A stretch of 64,000 nucleotides of DNA from Rostratula benghalensis. Lineage: Eukaryota > Chordata > Aves > Charadriiformes > Rostratulidae. A program made the translations under genes and the position numbers. The notes under the pieces are model-generated. The model saw nothing but the letters and a program-made list of their open reading frames with translations. It did not search any database and was not told where the DNA came from. Positions within the stretch are counted from its first letter, which is position 1. Each line of letters starts with the position of its first letter. Positions 11,401-20,555 of this stretch are shown here, one piece after another. The stretch is taken from contig VXAI01000046.1 of the NCBI GenBank assembly GCA_013399305.1, positions 2,240,631 through 2,304,630 of the forward strand, written 5' to 3'.

Positions 11401-12663
11401 GTGGGCCCCAACTGATTCACAGAAGCCAAAGAATGAGCCAAGATTTCAAGACAAGTCAGCAAGTGAATGTGATAAATAATAACTACTAATTAAATTATTA
11501 ATTAGTAATTATTGCTAATTTATTATTTTAGTATTACCCAGATAGTTCTGGTCACAGGAAGAATGAAGAGTCTCACATTTTATTCCCAAACCCTTTTCTT
11601 TTAAAATAAGATACTTATAGTAGACTTCACATACAAAGATGTCATTTTGAATTATGTTTCCTCAAATAAAACAAACACCCCCCCCCAAATTAAAAACAGG
11701 CACCGGAAGCCACCCTAAAACAAAATGGAGCTTTGTAACAGCTGTCTAAGTCAGAAGCAGTCAGCTTGACTGGAGTGCAATGTTCTTACCAGCTTCATTT
11801 TCCGTTCCAGCTGCAGCCAATATATCTGACTCAACAGGATCATCCTCTGGCAGGGGCCTGGTGCACAACGTAGAAACTATTTTTACAAACTTTTTTTACT
11901 ATTTAAAATAGCCAGCTAAAACCCAAAAATTTAGACCTGCACACTGCTAAAATCCCCCCAGCATGGGACAGTACTGAACTAAAGCTACTTATAGCCTAAG
12001 TTCAAACTTTCAGTAAACAAAGCACCAAAGTAGCAGAAAATTGCTTTACAGTACTCAAGTGGCCATCTGTTGATGTGACAAATGCCAAAATACCAGTAGT
12101 CACTAAAGTATGTCATCCTTGAGAAAAATTGTCGTATTCTTGCTTGAGATTTAAGACATTAAATCCATTACAGAGATACTTTAGTCCTGTTATTATATAA
12201 TGCCACTGAAATCAGCTGTTCTAGTTTATTTGTAGGCCCAAGCATCACTGGCAGTCTTAATTATTAAAATGTTTGTTGAGAGAAGTTGCTTAATGAAAAA
12301 TTTAGACCTTCAGACAATAGTAATAATATGCAAACAAAGTAGTTGCAAAAAAATTAACAGAGAAAACAAAGCCAAACTTTGAAATGTTGTTAACCCTGGA
12401 AACTTCAATGATGGCATCCCTGTACTACTTAACTTCCAGATGAATAAGAAGTGATCTCTTTACAGACCATAAGCATGCCACAAAACCTGTTCAAGGCTAC
12501 TATTATTACTGGAAATCACTTCACAATTATTGAGTGACAGTTCACCAGAAAGATAACGTAGCTTATTGTGGGTGTTACGAATTTGATTTGAATTCCTTTT
12601 AAAAAATAAAGACCTTGGGAAATCTTCATCTTGCCATTCTTCCTTAAACTCAACACCTTCCAT
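2372..12663 (-). CDS. BNIP2: BNIP2, spliced coding region (9 coding exons, 310 aa)
   Basis: BCL2/adenovirus E1B-interacting protein 2 is a cytoplasmic scaffold that binds Cdc42 and p50RhoGAP-type proteins through its C-terminal BCH (CRAL-TRIO-like) domain and links to kinesin-1 and cell-shape control. The exons join in minus order 12663-12614, 11857-11790, 10667-10500, 8620-8444, 7837-7735, 7436-7305, 6770-6684, 6565-6467 and 2420-2372. They total 933 nt with phase intact at every junction, giving 310 residues (human is about 314). The start [10 protein letters not shown] sits in a strong context (A at -3, G at +4). Visible parts are an acidic, Ser-rich N-terminal half; a W-E-D kinesin-type motif at 94-96; the BCH homophilic segment starting RRKM at 214; the arginine patch RRLRK at 232-236; and a hydrophilic tail ending at Q310. 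No frameshift or internal stop was seen. Identity rests on near-identity to remembered mammalian BNIP2. Confidence 0.97.
2421..6466 (-). other. BNIP2: BNIP2 intron 8-9 (long, 4 kb)
   Basis: This AT-rich intron has no recognisable repeat family. It includes a short imperfect 15-bp tandem repeat of GCATTTTAAAAGAAA at about 2668-2711. Several short open frames of 60-105 codons on both strands look like chance. Confidence 0.8.
2668..2711. repeat. Short tandem repeat, ~15-bp unit
   Basis: Nearly three copies of a GCATTTTAAAAGAAA-like unit lie head to tail, with small length differences between copies. The repeat lies inside a BNIP2 intron. Confidence 0.7.
6467..6565 (-). CDS. BNIP2: BNIP2 coding exon 8 (end of BCH domain)
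   Basis: This 99-nt exon encodes S263-K294 with split codons at both ends. It covers the C-terminal end of the BCH fold, including the segment [10 protein letters not shown] and the [12 protein letters not shown] block. The acceptor is a pyrimidine-rich stretch ending CACAG, and the donor is GTACGT. Reading past the donor gives an intronic extension and an early stop, which supports the splice call. Confidence 0.96.
6684..6770 (-). CDS. BNIP2: BNIP2 coding exon 7 (arginine patch, BCH core)
   Basis: This 87-nt exon encodes L234-I261 plus split codons. With the last codons of the previous exon it completes RRLRKN, the arginine patch described in human BNIP2 (human numbering runs about three residues higher). 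The following block, [12 protein letters not shown], is a hallmark of CRAL-TRIO/BCH domains. The acceptor is CTTCAG and the donor is GTAATA. It is too short and lacks a start codon, so a simple ORF scan misses it. Confidence 0.96.
   Translation of the reverse strand, partial: VKEKSEIINYSSSFLVHQNASGHHKTFY
7305..7436 (-). CDS. BNIP2: BNIP2 coding exon 6 (BCH homophilic segment)
   Basis: This 132-nt exon encodes Y190-R232. It includes the segment [17 protein letters not shown] (214-230), which in human BNIP2 mediates BCH-BCH self-association. The acceptor is CTGCAG and the donor is GTAAGA. Both boundary codons are completed by the neighbouring exons (AA|G lysine and AG|G arginine). Confidence 0.97.
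7735..7837 (-). CDS. BNIP2: BNIP2 coding exon 5 (BCH N-terminal strand)
   Basis: This 103-nt exon encodes Y156-F188, beginning [16 protein letters not shown], the conserved opening of the BCH/CRAL-TRIO fold. The acceptor is TTTTAG and the donor is GTAAGT. A 298-bp intron separates it from exon 6. Confidence 0.96.
7838..8443 (-). other. BNIP2: BNIP2 intron, 606 bp
   Basis: This is AT-rich intronic sequence between coding exons 4 and 5. I see no repeat family or second gene in it. Confidence 0.85.
8444..8620 (-). CDS. BNIP2: BNIP2 coding exon 4
   Basis: This 177-nt exon encodes D97-G154. It starts with the linker DDLPKPKT and ends with the conserved block [13 protein letters not shown] that leads into the BCH domain. 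The acceptor is GGCAG and the donor is GTAAGA. An apparent upstream Met in the same frame lies in the intron, before the acceptor, and is not a start. Confidence 0.97.
8621..10499 (-). other. BNIP2: BNIP2 intron, 1.9 kb
   Basis: This is AT-rich intronic sequence between coding exons 3 and 4. Nothing recognisable was found beyond short homopolymers. Confidence 0.85.
10500..10667 (-). CDS. BNIP2: BNIP2 coding exon 3 (acidic Ser-rich region)
   Basis: This 168-nt exon encodes V41-E95, the acidic, serine-rich regulatory half of the protein. It ends EFEWE, and the next codon is Asp, giving the W-E-D tripeptide known as a kinesin light chain contact in this family. The acceptor is a T-rich tract ending TGCAG, and the donor is GTAGGT. 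Confidence 0.97.
10668..11789 (-). other. BNIP2: BNIP2 intron, 1.1 kb, with an AT-rich hairpin
   Basis: This intron lies between coding exons 2 and 3. It contains an AT-rich inverted repeat at 11478-11513 and a short C run at about 11678-11686. Overlapping open frames at 10829-11205 on both strands show no coding character. Confidence 0.8.
11478..11513. repeat. AT-rich inverted repeat (15-bp arms, 6-nt loop)
   Basis: The arms at 11478-11492 and 11499-11513 are complementary at 14 of 15 positions around the loop AATTAT. It could form a cruciform or an RNA hairpin in the BNIP2 pre-mRNA, or be a chance product of AT-rich sequence. Confidence 0.65.
11790..11857 (-). CDS. BNIP2: BNIP2 coding exon 2
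   Basis: This 68-nt exon encodes P18-A39 ([17 protein letters not shown]...). Mammalian BNIP2 has IEAD, a reported granzyme B/caspase cleavage site, where this copy reads VESD. The donor is a good GTAAGA. The acceptor is CACCAG behind a weak pyrimidine tract. Phase is preserved on both sides. Confidence 0.93.
11858..12613 (-). other. BNIP2: BNIP2 intron with non-consensus donor
   Basis: The intron begins GTCTTT and ends CACCAG on the minus strand, with a weak pyrimidine tract. Otherwise it is AT-rich sequence without identifiable repeats. Confidence 0.75.
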
Positions 12664-12718
12664 TCTCCAGTCAACTTGAATTGCTAATAGAGACTCCTGA
12701 TCAGCTGGAACCTCTTGT
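12614..12718 (-). CDS. BNIP2: BNIP2 exon with the canonical start codon
   Basis: The canonical ATG is at 12663-12661, and the coding part ([16 protein letters not shown] plus AG of R17) ends at 12614. The 55 bases upstream of the ATG (12718-12664) are also open in frame for 18 codons, reading back to the acceptor CTGAAG at about 12719. The donor reads GTCTTT, a poor match to GTRAGT, yet the join to 11857 restores the known protein exactly. See findings for the possible N-terminal extension. Confidence 0.93.
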
Positions 12719-12927
12719 CTTCAGGACAGTGGGTAAAGAAGAGCTGCAGGAACATAGCAGAAGATGTTAGTCCAATACTACTGTAACTCCCATACTCACA
12801 ACATGTTCTTCACTTATCACCAAGTTGGTGTTAAGTGCAAAAAAGAAATGAATTTTAAAAAGGGGAAAAAATACGGTTTGTTTCCTTTTTCTTTTTTCCT
12901 TTTCATACAAAACTGCTTGTGGAATGG

Positions 12928-13035
12928 TTTATCATACAATAATTTAGGTTGGAAGGGACCTCACAGTCCAACACCCTGCTTAAGCAGAATCAACCTCTTG
13001 GTTACAATCAAGGCTGGGAGCAACCTGATCTATCA
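12928..13035 (-). mobile_element. CR1 LINE 3'-end fragment
   Basis: The signature AATTTAGGTTGGAAGGGACC followed by a TCCAAC block is the antisense 3' end of CR1, so the element points left. Only about 100 bp remain and the fragment is diverged. It lies in the BNIP2 intron between 12719 and 13223. Confidence 0.75.
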
Positions 13036-13223
13036 TTTAGGATTACAATCAGTTCATGCCAAACAGTAAGAAACCCGACAGCTCTTTAGATTCTACAGGA
13101 GATACCAGGAAGTGTCTATTCTGAGAACCCCCCTGGATGACTGGATCTAAAATACAACCCAGTTCTTCAAAAACCAAAAACTTTGAGGATTACTATTTCA
13201 GAAAGCGTTTTCAGAGAACTCAC

Positions 13224-13361
13224 CCTGTGATGTACAAGTCACACAGTGTTTTTTCAGGCTCACCCATCACCAGCAACAAGGAATCCCCAGTAGCGGAACA
13301 TAATAAACCATTCTGCTGACGTGCAAGTTCAAGCCAATTGATGCTCTTGGCCACGTTGGTT
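13224..13361 (-). CDS. BNIP2: BNIP2 upstream exon: 5'UTR or N-terminal extension
   Basis: This 138-nt exon is bounded by a strong acceptor (CTCTCTTTAG) and donor (GTGAGT). It is open through 45 codons in the frame that continues, across the 12718 acceptor, into the canonical ATG. An in-frame ATG in good context (G at -3, G at +4) lies at 13267-13265 and would add 33 residues. Two short overlapping uORFs start at 13311 and 13301. The exon may be untranslated leader or encode a longer isoform. I see the splice signals and open frame directly; the coding status is inference. Confidence 0.65.
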
Positions 13362-16300
13362 CTAAAGAGAGACAGGAACAGGTAAACTTATCAATGGAGA
13401 CATTAAGAAAATCAACACCAACTGAGACAGGAAACTAAATGATATTTTACATGCACAGCAGCAATGAATACAGAACACCTGTGAAAGCAATCATACTGTT
13501 AATCAAGCCAGAAAGACAATTTATTTTTTATGGGGCTACAAAGAAAAAGGTTACACTTACTGTTCTGTACGATCACCTTGCATTACAAATCTCAATTTCT
13601 CTTCTCCTGACCTGATTACAGCCACAGACTGATTTTAAAGTGTCCCACAATACTTAAAACTACACTACACAAGCTGATTAATTAAAAAAAAATTAAGACA
13701 CTAATTTTGTAAAAATGTAGTACCAGAGACAAATTATACACTAATCACCAAATTAAAAACTTATTTTACTGACACCTCCCTGCTTCCCTCACCTAGGAAA
13801 CAGAAATAAAATTTTTAGAAGGTAGCAACCTGCTTCCTCTTGAGAGAGTCAGATTCCATATTTGAATCATACAGCCCCTGCACTGCTGAGTTGCTAGCAG
13901 TACATGCCTGTGCACAAGATCTCCAAGAAGTTGCCCCTGGCAATTGTCCTCCCAGCTCCCCTCTCCTCTTGCTTGTTCTTTTAGACTAATATGCTGGTTT
14001 GGGTAGTTATTTGCTGCTTGAATCATATGACTTTCCTCATGAAACACGTGCTCTTGTTAAGAGGTTATTCTGAGCATACAGTTTCTCCTGGGTACTAACC
14101 AGCAAACTGCACGCAACAATGAATTTTAAATCTCTGCTTGGACATAAGATCATATTGTCATCAACAGTAACAGTGAATACGAGCATGATTCTTCATGCAT
14201 CTGTTTCAGAACATGGAGATAAAGCATGAGAAGTTTCACAAGGTACCCTATGCAGTCAAGAGAAGCAGTACAGAACAGACCACCTGATAGAAACACACAG
14301 TTCACTGTAAACAGACACTAAACCTCAAAGATAATCTAAACCGATGATGTAAAAAAAAAAAACACCCAAAAAACATAACACCACCATCACTGCGCTGGTG
14401 GCTATAAGATGCTACTCATCAGCTCACCCACACTGTGTTCACAATACAGTTCTCACAAGACAGTTTAAAGTAGAGTTTTGCTCCAAGACTTGAACAGTGT
14501 TCTCATCAGGCTTTTGAAGGATACCAAGTAACACCAATTAATTTCAGATGTAGAGCAGCAATACTGATCAGCATGTATTTCATTGCATTGAAATAAACTT
14601 GATACACTGAGACAGGGGGAGTTTAAAAGTTACTCATGCTGTAATCAAAGTTGAAAACACTTTCACAAAAGACTTCTCACATTATGTACAGAATTCTTAT
14701 CAGCAACTTATTCAGGTAGATTTGAAAGCAGTCATTCCCTAAATACCACATAGTACGATTGCAAACAACTTACAAGGTAAGTTCCAAGTTCAACATGGGA
14801 TAACCTTGAGTTTAGGGTTGCAGCATCCTACTTCACACGCAGACTAAGTAGTTGTGTCACAGGTATTGACTTAGTGTTTCACGTGCTAAAACACTGTCAC
14901 TCATCAACCAGAAGACTGAGAAATTGAGGAGGAAGGTTAATCTCAGGAGAGCTAGGAAAGTGCTGACTTGAAAGTTAACTACTGAATAATTTTATATCAC
15001 TAATATAAATGGTCACAAAGCGAGGACAGGGAAATCTATTTCTGCTTACACAAACTAAAGCAGAGTTTAGAATAGTCTTCCTATACCTGCTGTAGAAGTG
15101 CTGACATCTTCTGTTTTCACTATACCAAAGTCTCTTTAATGCAACTGTAAATCAAATATCTAAAAGCTTAACTTGAAAAATGTAATATATTGTAATAATG
15201 CAAGTATTTATTAGTCATGTAGTAGAAAAGCAACTAATTTCTACCTGATCCTAGCATTCTTCATGGCCAGCTTAAAAAGTCACGGTTTCTAAGAACAGCA
15301 AGCCTGATCATTACTCATTACCTTCCATTTCACTAAAGAAATTGAATTGGGATAGTGGGAGCCATCTAAAGGTCAGGAACTCCAACACACCAAAGAACAT
15401 CCAGATGCAGGATGGCCATGTGGTTCTGCTCTCTTACTGGAACCACTGGACTTTGGTGCTTAACAATGCTTTGTATACTTTTAAGTATCTCAACAGGCAA
15501 GTTTCGATACCTTTTTTCATTTTGTGATATCACAAAGGAACACATGACTAAAACCCACTACTCTTCCACTACAGCTAACAGATGGATTTCACAGAATCAC
15601 AGACTATCAGGGATTGGAAGGGACCTTGAAAAATCTAGTCCAATCCCCCTGCCAGAGCAGGAACACCCAGAGCAGGTCACACAGGAACGCATCCAGACGG
15701 GTCTCGAATGTCTCCAGAGAAGGAGACTCCACCACCTCTCTGGGCAGCCCCTTCCAGTGCTCCGTCACTCTCACCGTGAAGAAGTTTTTCCTTACATTTA
15801 AGGGGAACCTCCTGTGTCCCAACTTGTACCCATTGCCCCTTGTCCTATCATAGGCCATTGCTGAGAAGAGCCTGGCTCCATCCTCCTGACACTCACCCTT
15901 TACATATTTATAAACATTCATGAGGTCACCCCTCAGTCTCCTCTTCTCCAAGCTAAAGAGACCCAGCTCCCTCTGCCTTTCCTCATACGGGAGATGCTCC
16001 ACTCCATCATCTTTGTGGCTCTACGCTGGACTCTCTCCAGCAGTTCCCTGTCCCTCTAGAACTAAGTGGCCCAGAAGTAGACACGTTTTTTCCGTTTCCA
16101 GAACACCAGGTTAAACCTACTTAAGTTTGCATTGGAAGAGCATTACTTTTCATGGAAAAAAGGGATAATTTACGGAGTTCTCTCATTAATACTGAGCTGG
16201 CTTAGTTGGTAGATGGTGGAATATCAAATACAACTGCATTCAGAAGTCTGTAATAAATTGTCAATGTCCCAGACATCAGAACACGAGGTCATTTTATTCA

Positions 16301-17794
16301 TGAAGATAAAGACCCCTTGCAAAGATTACTTTTCAGGTTTTCAACAGTGGATTCTCAGAAGAATACACAAAAGTTATGTATTTATATGGTCATATCTGCC
16401 TATCCAATACAAAGACCTATTTTCACTCCTTTATCAGCAACTCAACATTCAAAACAGAGCAAGTACAAAGTTCATTTTGCAAGACAACTGCAATGATGAA
16501 CACACTACTGAACTAAATAACTGGTTGGCAAAGAATAGCAAGCTGCTTCAGCCTTAGAAAGTTGAAATTCAAAAGAAGTTACTCTGCTGTTTTCTACATT
16601 TCAACACACACATTAAGTGCATATTAGTTAAGTGAATTCTAAGTTCCAGGAATTAAAGAGGTGCCTCCAAGAGCATTTTTCGCATTGAATTTTACACCAA
16701 GCCAAAAGTAAGGAACAGATGCATTTTCTGGCACACACATGCACTTGATGCAAGTTACCGTAGTTTTCAAAAGTTTTGATAACCCCAGAAAACACTTCCC
16801 AAATCTGAAGATAAGACATCCAAATTTTATCACTTGCACGTTTGCATAATGTGATGCAAATACTGTAATTAATAACAAGACCATCCTACATCTCCTTTTA
16901 CTCTCTTCTCTCAGCATCAAAGTTCTGAGAAGCCAATCAGCTAAAAGAGAAGTCTTTTGAAAGCGCTCTCGCTTTTATCTGAGGATACTACTTTAAACTC
17001 CACATTGAGAGCAACAGAAGAATCTGCATTTCTGAATCACAAATTAATTTAAAAGTAAATACTAACTTGTCAGACAACAGCCAAAAAGTATTTATACCTT
17101 GCCTAAATACAATCAATATTCCTCTCTCAAATTTAAATACGCATACAAGTTAACCAGAAATACTCAATTACTAGTCAGAGTATTACATTGGCAGCTAGCA
17201 ATTAGGCAAAACTAAAATAGAAGAAGCTAGAAAGCAAGTCTAACTTCTGCAACTTAACTCTATGCTGTGCATTTGCTAAACCTACAAAGGAAAAAGTTCC
17301 GCAGTCACACCCCACTAGTTATTCAGCTACACAAGAGAAAAGGGGGTGAAAAAATAACTGTAACTGCAAATAATTCTCAGCCTCGTTAGTGAAAACAAGG
17401 CTAAGGTTTGTGCTGCTCCAGTATAACTATCCACTGGGGCAAAGGAAAGATTTTCAAGTATAACATATAAGTGCGCCCAACTCTTCTCTGCCGCTCCCAG
17501 CGCCAACCAGAGGCGGTACGGAACGAGACCAGCGGAGCAAACGGCGAGTAGGGCCGAGCGAAGCAGGGCCGTCCGGACTGGTCCTCGCTCGCCGTCCCCC
17601 TGCACCCTCCGGTGCAATCACCGGGGCAGAGGCTCTCAGGCCCCAGGTACAGACAAATACGACCTCCATGAGTTCCTGACTGGGCCCCGCCGCCACTTGC
17701 GCACCGGCGGCCGATGGGCCGCAGCCCCACCCTACGTCCACACAACCCGGCCGCGGCTACCGGCTAGCCGCTACCATCCCCTCTGCGGCCGTAC
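13362..17794 (-). other. BNIP2: BNIP2 first intron (4.4 kb)
   Basis: This intron runs from the CpG-island exon to the exon at 13361. It carries the CR1 copy at 15589-16107. The remainder is unremarkable AT-rich sequence that becomes GC-rich toward the promoter. No convincing extra exon was seen. Confidence 0.7.
15589..16107 (-). mobile_element. CR1 LINE, 5'-truncated, with ORF2 C-terminus
   Basis: This is a well-preserved CR1 3' portion on the minus strand. An open frame of about 131 codons at 16002-15607 encodes the typical CR1 ORF2 C-terminal tail ([15 protein letters not shown], then [11 protein letters not shown] and [14 protein letters not shown]). The 3' end carries the CAGAATCACAG-type terminal signature at 15589. 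The copy is 5'-truncated, lacks the reverse transcriptase core and cannot move on its own. Its relatively intact frame suggests it is younger than the other CR1 pieces here. Confidence 0.93.
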
Positions 17795-17900
17795 CTGGAG
17801 AGAGACAAACGGAGCGAGGGGAAAGAGGAGAGAACAGGACAGGCCGCGGCCTCACCCGCACCGCCGCGGAAATAGCCCGCTCCGGTGCTCGCCCCAGCTC
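17795..17900 (-). other. BNIP2: BNIP2 probable first (non-coding) exon
   Basis: A splice donor, CTCCAG followed by GTACGG, sits at 17795/17794 inside the CpG island. The frame matching the exon at 13361 is open back to a TGA at 17901-17899 but contains no ATG, so this exon looks like 5'UTR. The 5' boundary is approximate because no transcription start can be read directly. Other donor-like sites upstream (CGG|GTGAGC near 17903, GG|GTGAGG near 17855) could give alternative first exons. Confidence 0.6.
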
Positions 17901-17926
17901 ACCCGGAAACGTATACGCCGCGAGAC

Positions 17927-17934
17927 TCACGTGA
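17927..17934. promoter_or_regulatory. Palindromic E-box TCACGTGA
   Basis: TCACGTGA is the preferred core for USF and for the MiT/TFE lysosomal-stress factors. It lies just upstream of the probable first exon. Occupancy cannot be judged from sequence. Confidence 0.5.
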
Positions 17935-17981
17935 CAGCTCCCCCTCGGCGGGGGGGGGGGGGGCGGCAGTTGGCATGCTCT

Positions 17982-17993
17982 TGCGCATGCGCA
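17982..17993. promoter_or_regulatory. NRF1-type palindromic site
   Basis: TGCGCATGCGCA matches the NRF1 consensus (YGCGCAYGCGCR) and is a perfect palindrome. It lies about 90 bases upstream of the estimated first exon, where NRF1 sites typically occur in CpG promoters. Confidence 0.7.
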
Positions 17994-18300
17994 AAACGAC
18001 GCGGCAGCCAGCCCTCGCGCGAGGCAGTTGGCGCGTGCGCACTCCCTCCTCGCAGGCGCGTCTCGCGCCGCTCTGAGGTGAGGCGGTTGGGGGGCCGGTG
18101 GTAGCCCCCAGGTTGTCCCCTTCTCTCTGGGCCGAAGAGCGGATCAGTCCCGCGGCCTGGGCAATGCACCTCGGGTGGAGGTAACGACCGGCGCCGGTAC
18201 TGTCCCTGGGCATCGATGGCTCCCTCCCCTCCCCTGCCCGAATGGCCGGTTATCACAAGAGTATTAGCGAGGGGCCCAGTCCTGGGCAGCGGTAAACGCG

Positions 18301-20555
18301 ACGCTGAGTGGAAAATTATAGAGTCCAATCACTGAATTCTGTGTGCTATGATTTCTCAGGTGTTCAGGGAAGTATGCGATCAATGTCGGAAACGAGTGGA
18401 ATCTTCTCCGTGAGGAAAAAGAGGACAGGTAATACCAGGGTTAAGTACCGGTGAGGCAGTGATAGCAGAGTTATTGAGCTAAAACCCCTGAATCTGCACA
18501 TCATTTGAAATTGCAACTTTAGATGTACGAACATGGCATCCAAAATACAGTCCTTCTTCATGACATAATGCAGTGATACTACATATGCACAACAGAAGCA
18601 AAGGAAGTTAGGTAAATCTAATTTTCACCTTTTTCACATACTTAAGACTGGTAATGGTAGTCAACATTACTAGGAGATCAAGATGGAAGAAAAGTTTTTG
18701 CTGAAGTTTAGAACTTGCCACTAATGCATTGTTATAACATACACCTGCTAGCGATCACATATAATCATTCACAGCTGATCTTTTGGCCAAAGGTAAATGA
18801 TGTAACAATACCAACAAAGTTTGTCTTATTGCAGGGTACTGAAGGAACTTGAAATAAATGTGACAGATGAGGAACAGAAGTGATATAAAGGGGCTCAAAT
18901 TGAATGCAGGAAAAGATGAGAAAGAAAAATACCGCTACAGAAGAACAGAATGCACAGGCACTCACAAACAGCAAAGATAAAAATCTACAAATAACAGGAA
19001 AAGAGGCAATTATTAAGGTAAATTAATTACAGCATTAAAAATAAAGAATTATCATTATGCACAGCTAATGGCCTGAGGCTTTGAGGCATTCGTGTAACAT
19101 AAGTTTATCAGATAGTATAAATGTAAATTTACAAATGTAAAGCAAGAACTATTTCAAGTATAAAGAAAGGGTATGTAACTACTGGTAGAAGAAATACAGT
19201 AAAACAGCAAGTGGAAGCAGTAAAGGGGATAAAAAATTGTATCCTGACACCTTTGCTGTCACCACTATTTTCATCTGTGGAATTAAGAAAGCCACAGAAT
19301 ATGAACAAATACTCCGAGTTTAAGGACATCATATTTTTCCATCTGCACACTGACGTTACTGTTACTAGTGTGCTTACTTTGGAACTGCCTATGCCCCTAG
19401 TACCCCAGCTTTTAATAGTGAAGATCTGATTATGTGACTTTTGTGATTAGTTGGTGGGGTACTTGCCTGGGTGTTGAAGACTGTATGCTAAGAGATCTCA
19501 GCCTGCTGATTCTCAGAGTATCTGTGAACAGTTGGAATTAGCCCAGAATGACCTGGGTGTAACTAAGCTCTTAAAGATCAAGGGTGTCTGTGATTCTTAG
19601 AGGGGGACATTGCATTACAGAAAAGAGAAGTTCCCTTCTACAGGCTGCTCAGTTAACAGGGGTAAAAACTTAGCTATTAGTTTTATGTCTGAACACTCCT
19701 TATTTTATCAGCAAACTTAAGTTTGCAAAGTATCACAGGACAAACTTTGAATCAGGGACTTTTCTGTTCTGGTTTAGAAAAAGTAGAAAATGAGACTAAA
19801 TTATGCTGTAGATTATAATTTTATTACCCAGTAGATAATCTTCCTTGTCTTTCATCAAAGTGATTATAAATAAAGGCACACCATGACAATATTAAGGCAA
19901 AAGGTTGAAAGTTTCCAGCAAATTAATGTTTCCAGAACAATTAAGCCTTACATAAACTACTTCTACTACTTTTCTAAATGTGCTTCAGTTGTTGATAAAA
20001 CTGTCTTCAAAATGCTCAAGTATCATCTGCAGGACACTTAACACTGAACTCGTGTCATCATGGTCAGAAAAGTTGTGCAATTTCCCATCTCTTACACTGG
20101 GTGGCACAACGTAGCTGGAAATCTGTCAAGTGTTCACATGTAACCTAGAAAACAAGCAAACAAGAGGTCAGAGCCAACTACTAGGGACTGCTGAATAATT
20201 CTATTTTTAAACATCAGACAACTGCAAATATAAGCAGATTCTCACATGAAAGCTTTACCAAACAGAACAGGCATGAAGGAATGTCTGTCGCATTGTTCTC
20301 TGTCACATGAATTTTATCCTGCACATGGGGAAAAATCAACTGATACACTGTTTCAGGTCTGAAATAATTCACAATTAAACTTTAAATAAAAAATAGTAAT
20401 GAAAAGCAACAGAATACCAAAACTTTTTTTTTTCTGATTTTACTGCTTATAAAAATATTCTCTAGTAATCTAGGAAAAAAAAAAACAAAACACACAACAA
20501 AAAAAACCCAACTAGATTAAAAATGTGCCCCCTCTCAAGTGGTTCAAGCCACAGC
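18301..20555. other. Intergenic, upstream of the BNIP2 promoter
   Basis: This is AT-rich unique sequence beyond the CpG island, including an A/C-rich tract at 20473-20511. No exon chain, repeat family or RNA gene was recognised. Confidence 0.7.

Larger units (their letters stand above)
17450..18300. promoter_or_regulatory. BNIP2: CpG island promoter of BNIP2
   Basis: This is the only strongly GC- and CpG-rich stretch of the window, and it is set in AT-rich flanks. It contains an ETS core CCGGAA at 17903-17908, a palindromic E-box TCACGTGA at 17927-17934, a 14-base G run at 17950-17963, an NRF1-type palindrome TGCGCATGCGCA at 17982-17993 and a second NRF1-like site at 18031-18041. No TATA box is apparent. 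This is typical of a broadly expressed housekeeping promoter. It may fire in both directions, since a donor-like GAG|GTGAGG occurs on the plus strand near 18075. Confidence 0.85.

Noticed and set aside
12594..12613. The intron after the first BNIP2 coding exon as a U12-type (minor spliceosome) intron
   Set aside because: The donor GTCTTTATTT does not match the U12 donor consensus ATATCCTT or GTATCCTT, and no U12 branch-point sequence was seen near the acceptor.
15607..16002. 131-codon frame that could be read as a host gene inside the BNIP2 intron
   Set aside because: It is the C-terminal part of CR1 LINE ORF2, with the CR1 3' end adjoining.
17697..18328. Several open frames over 100 codons on both strands of the CpG island
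   Set aside because: GC-rich sequence has few stop codons. The frames conflict with each other and with the BNIP2 first exon and promoter.
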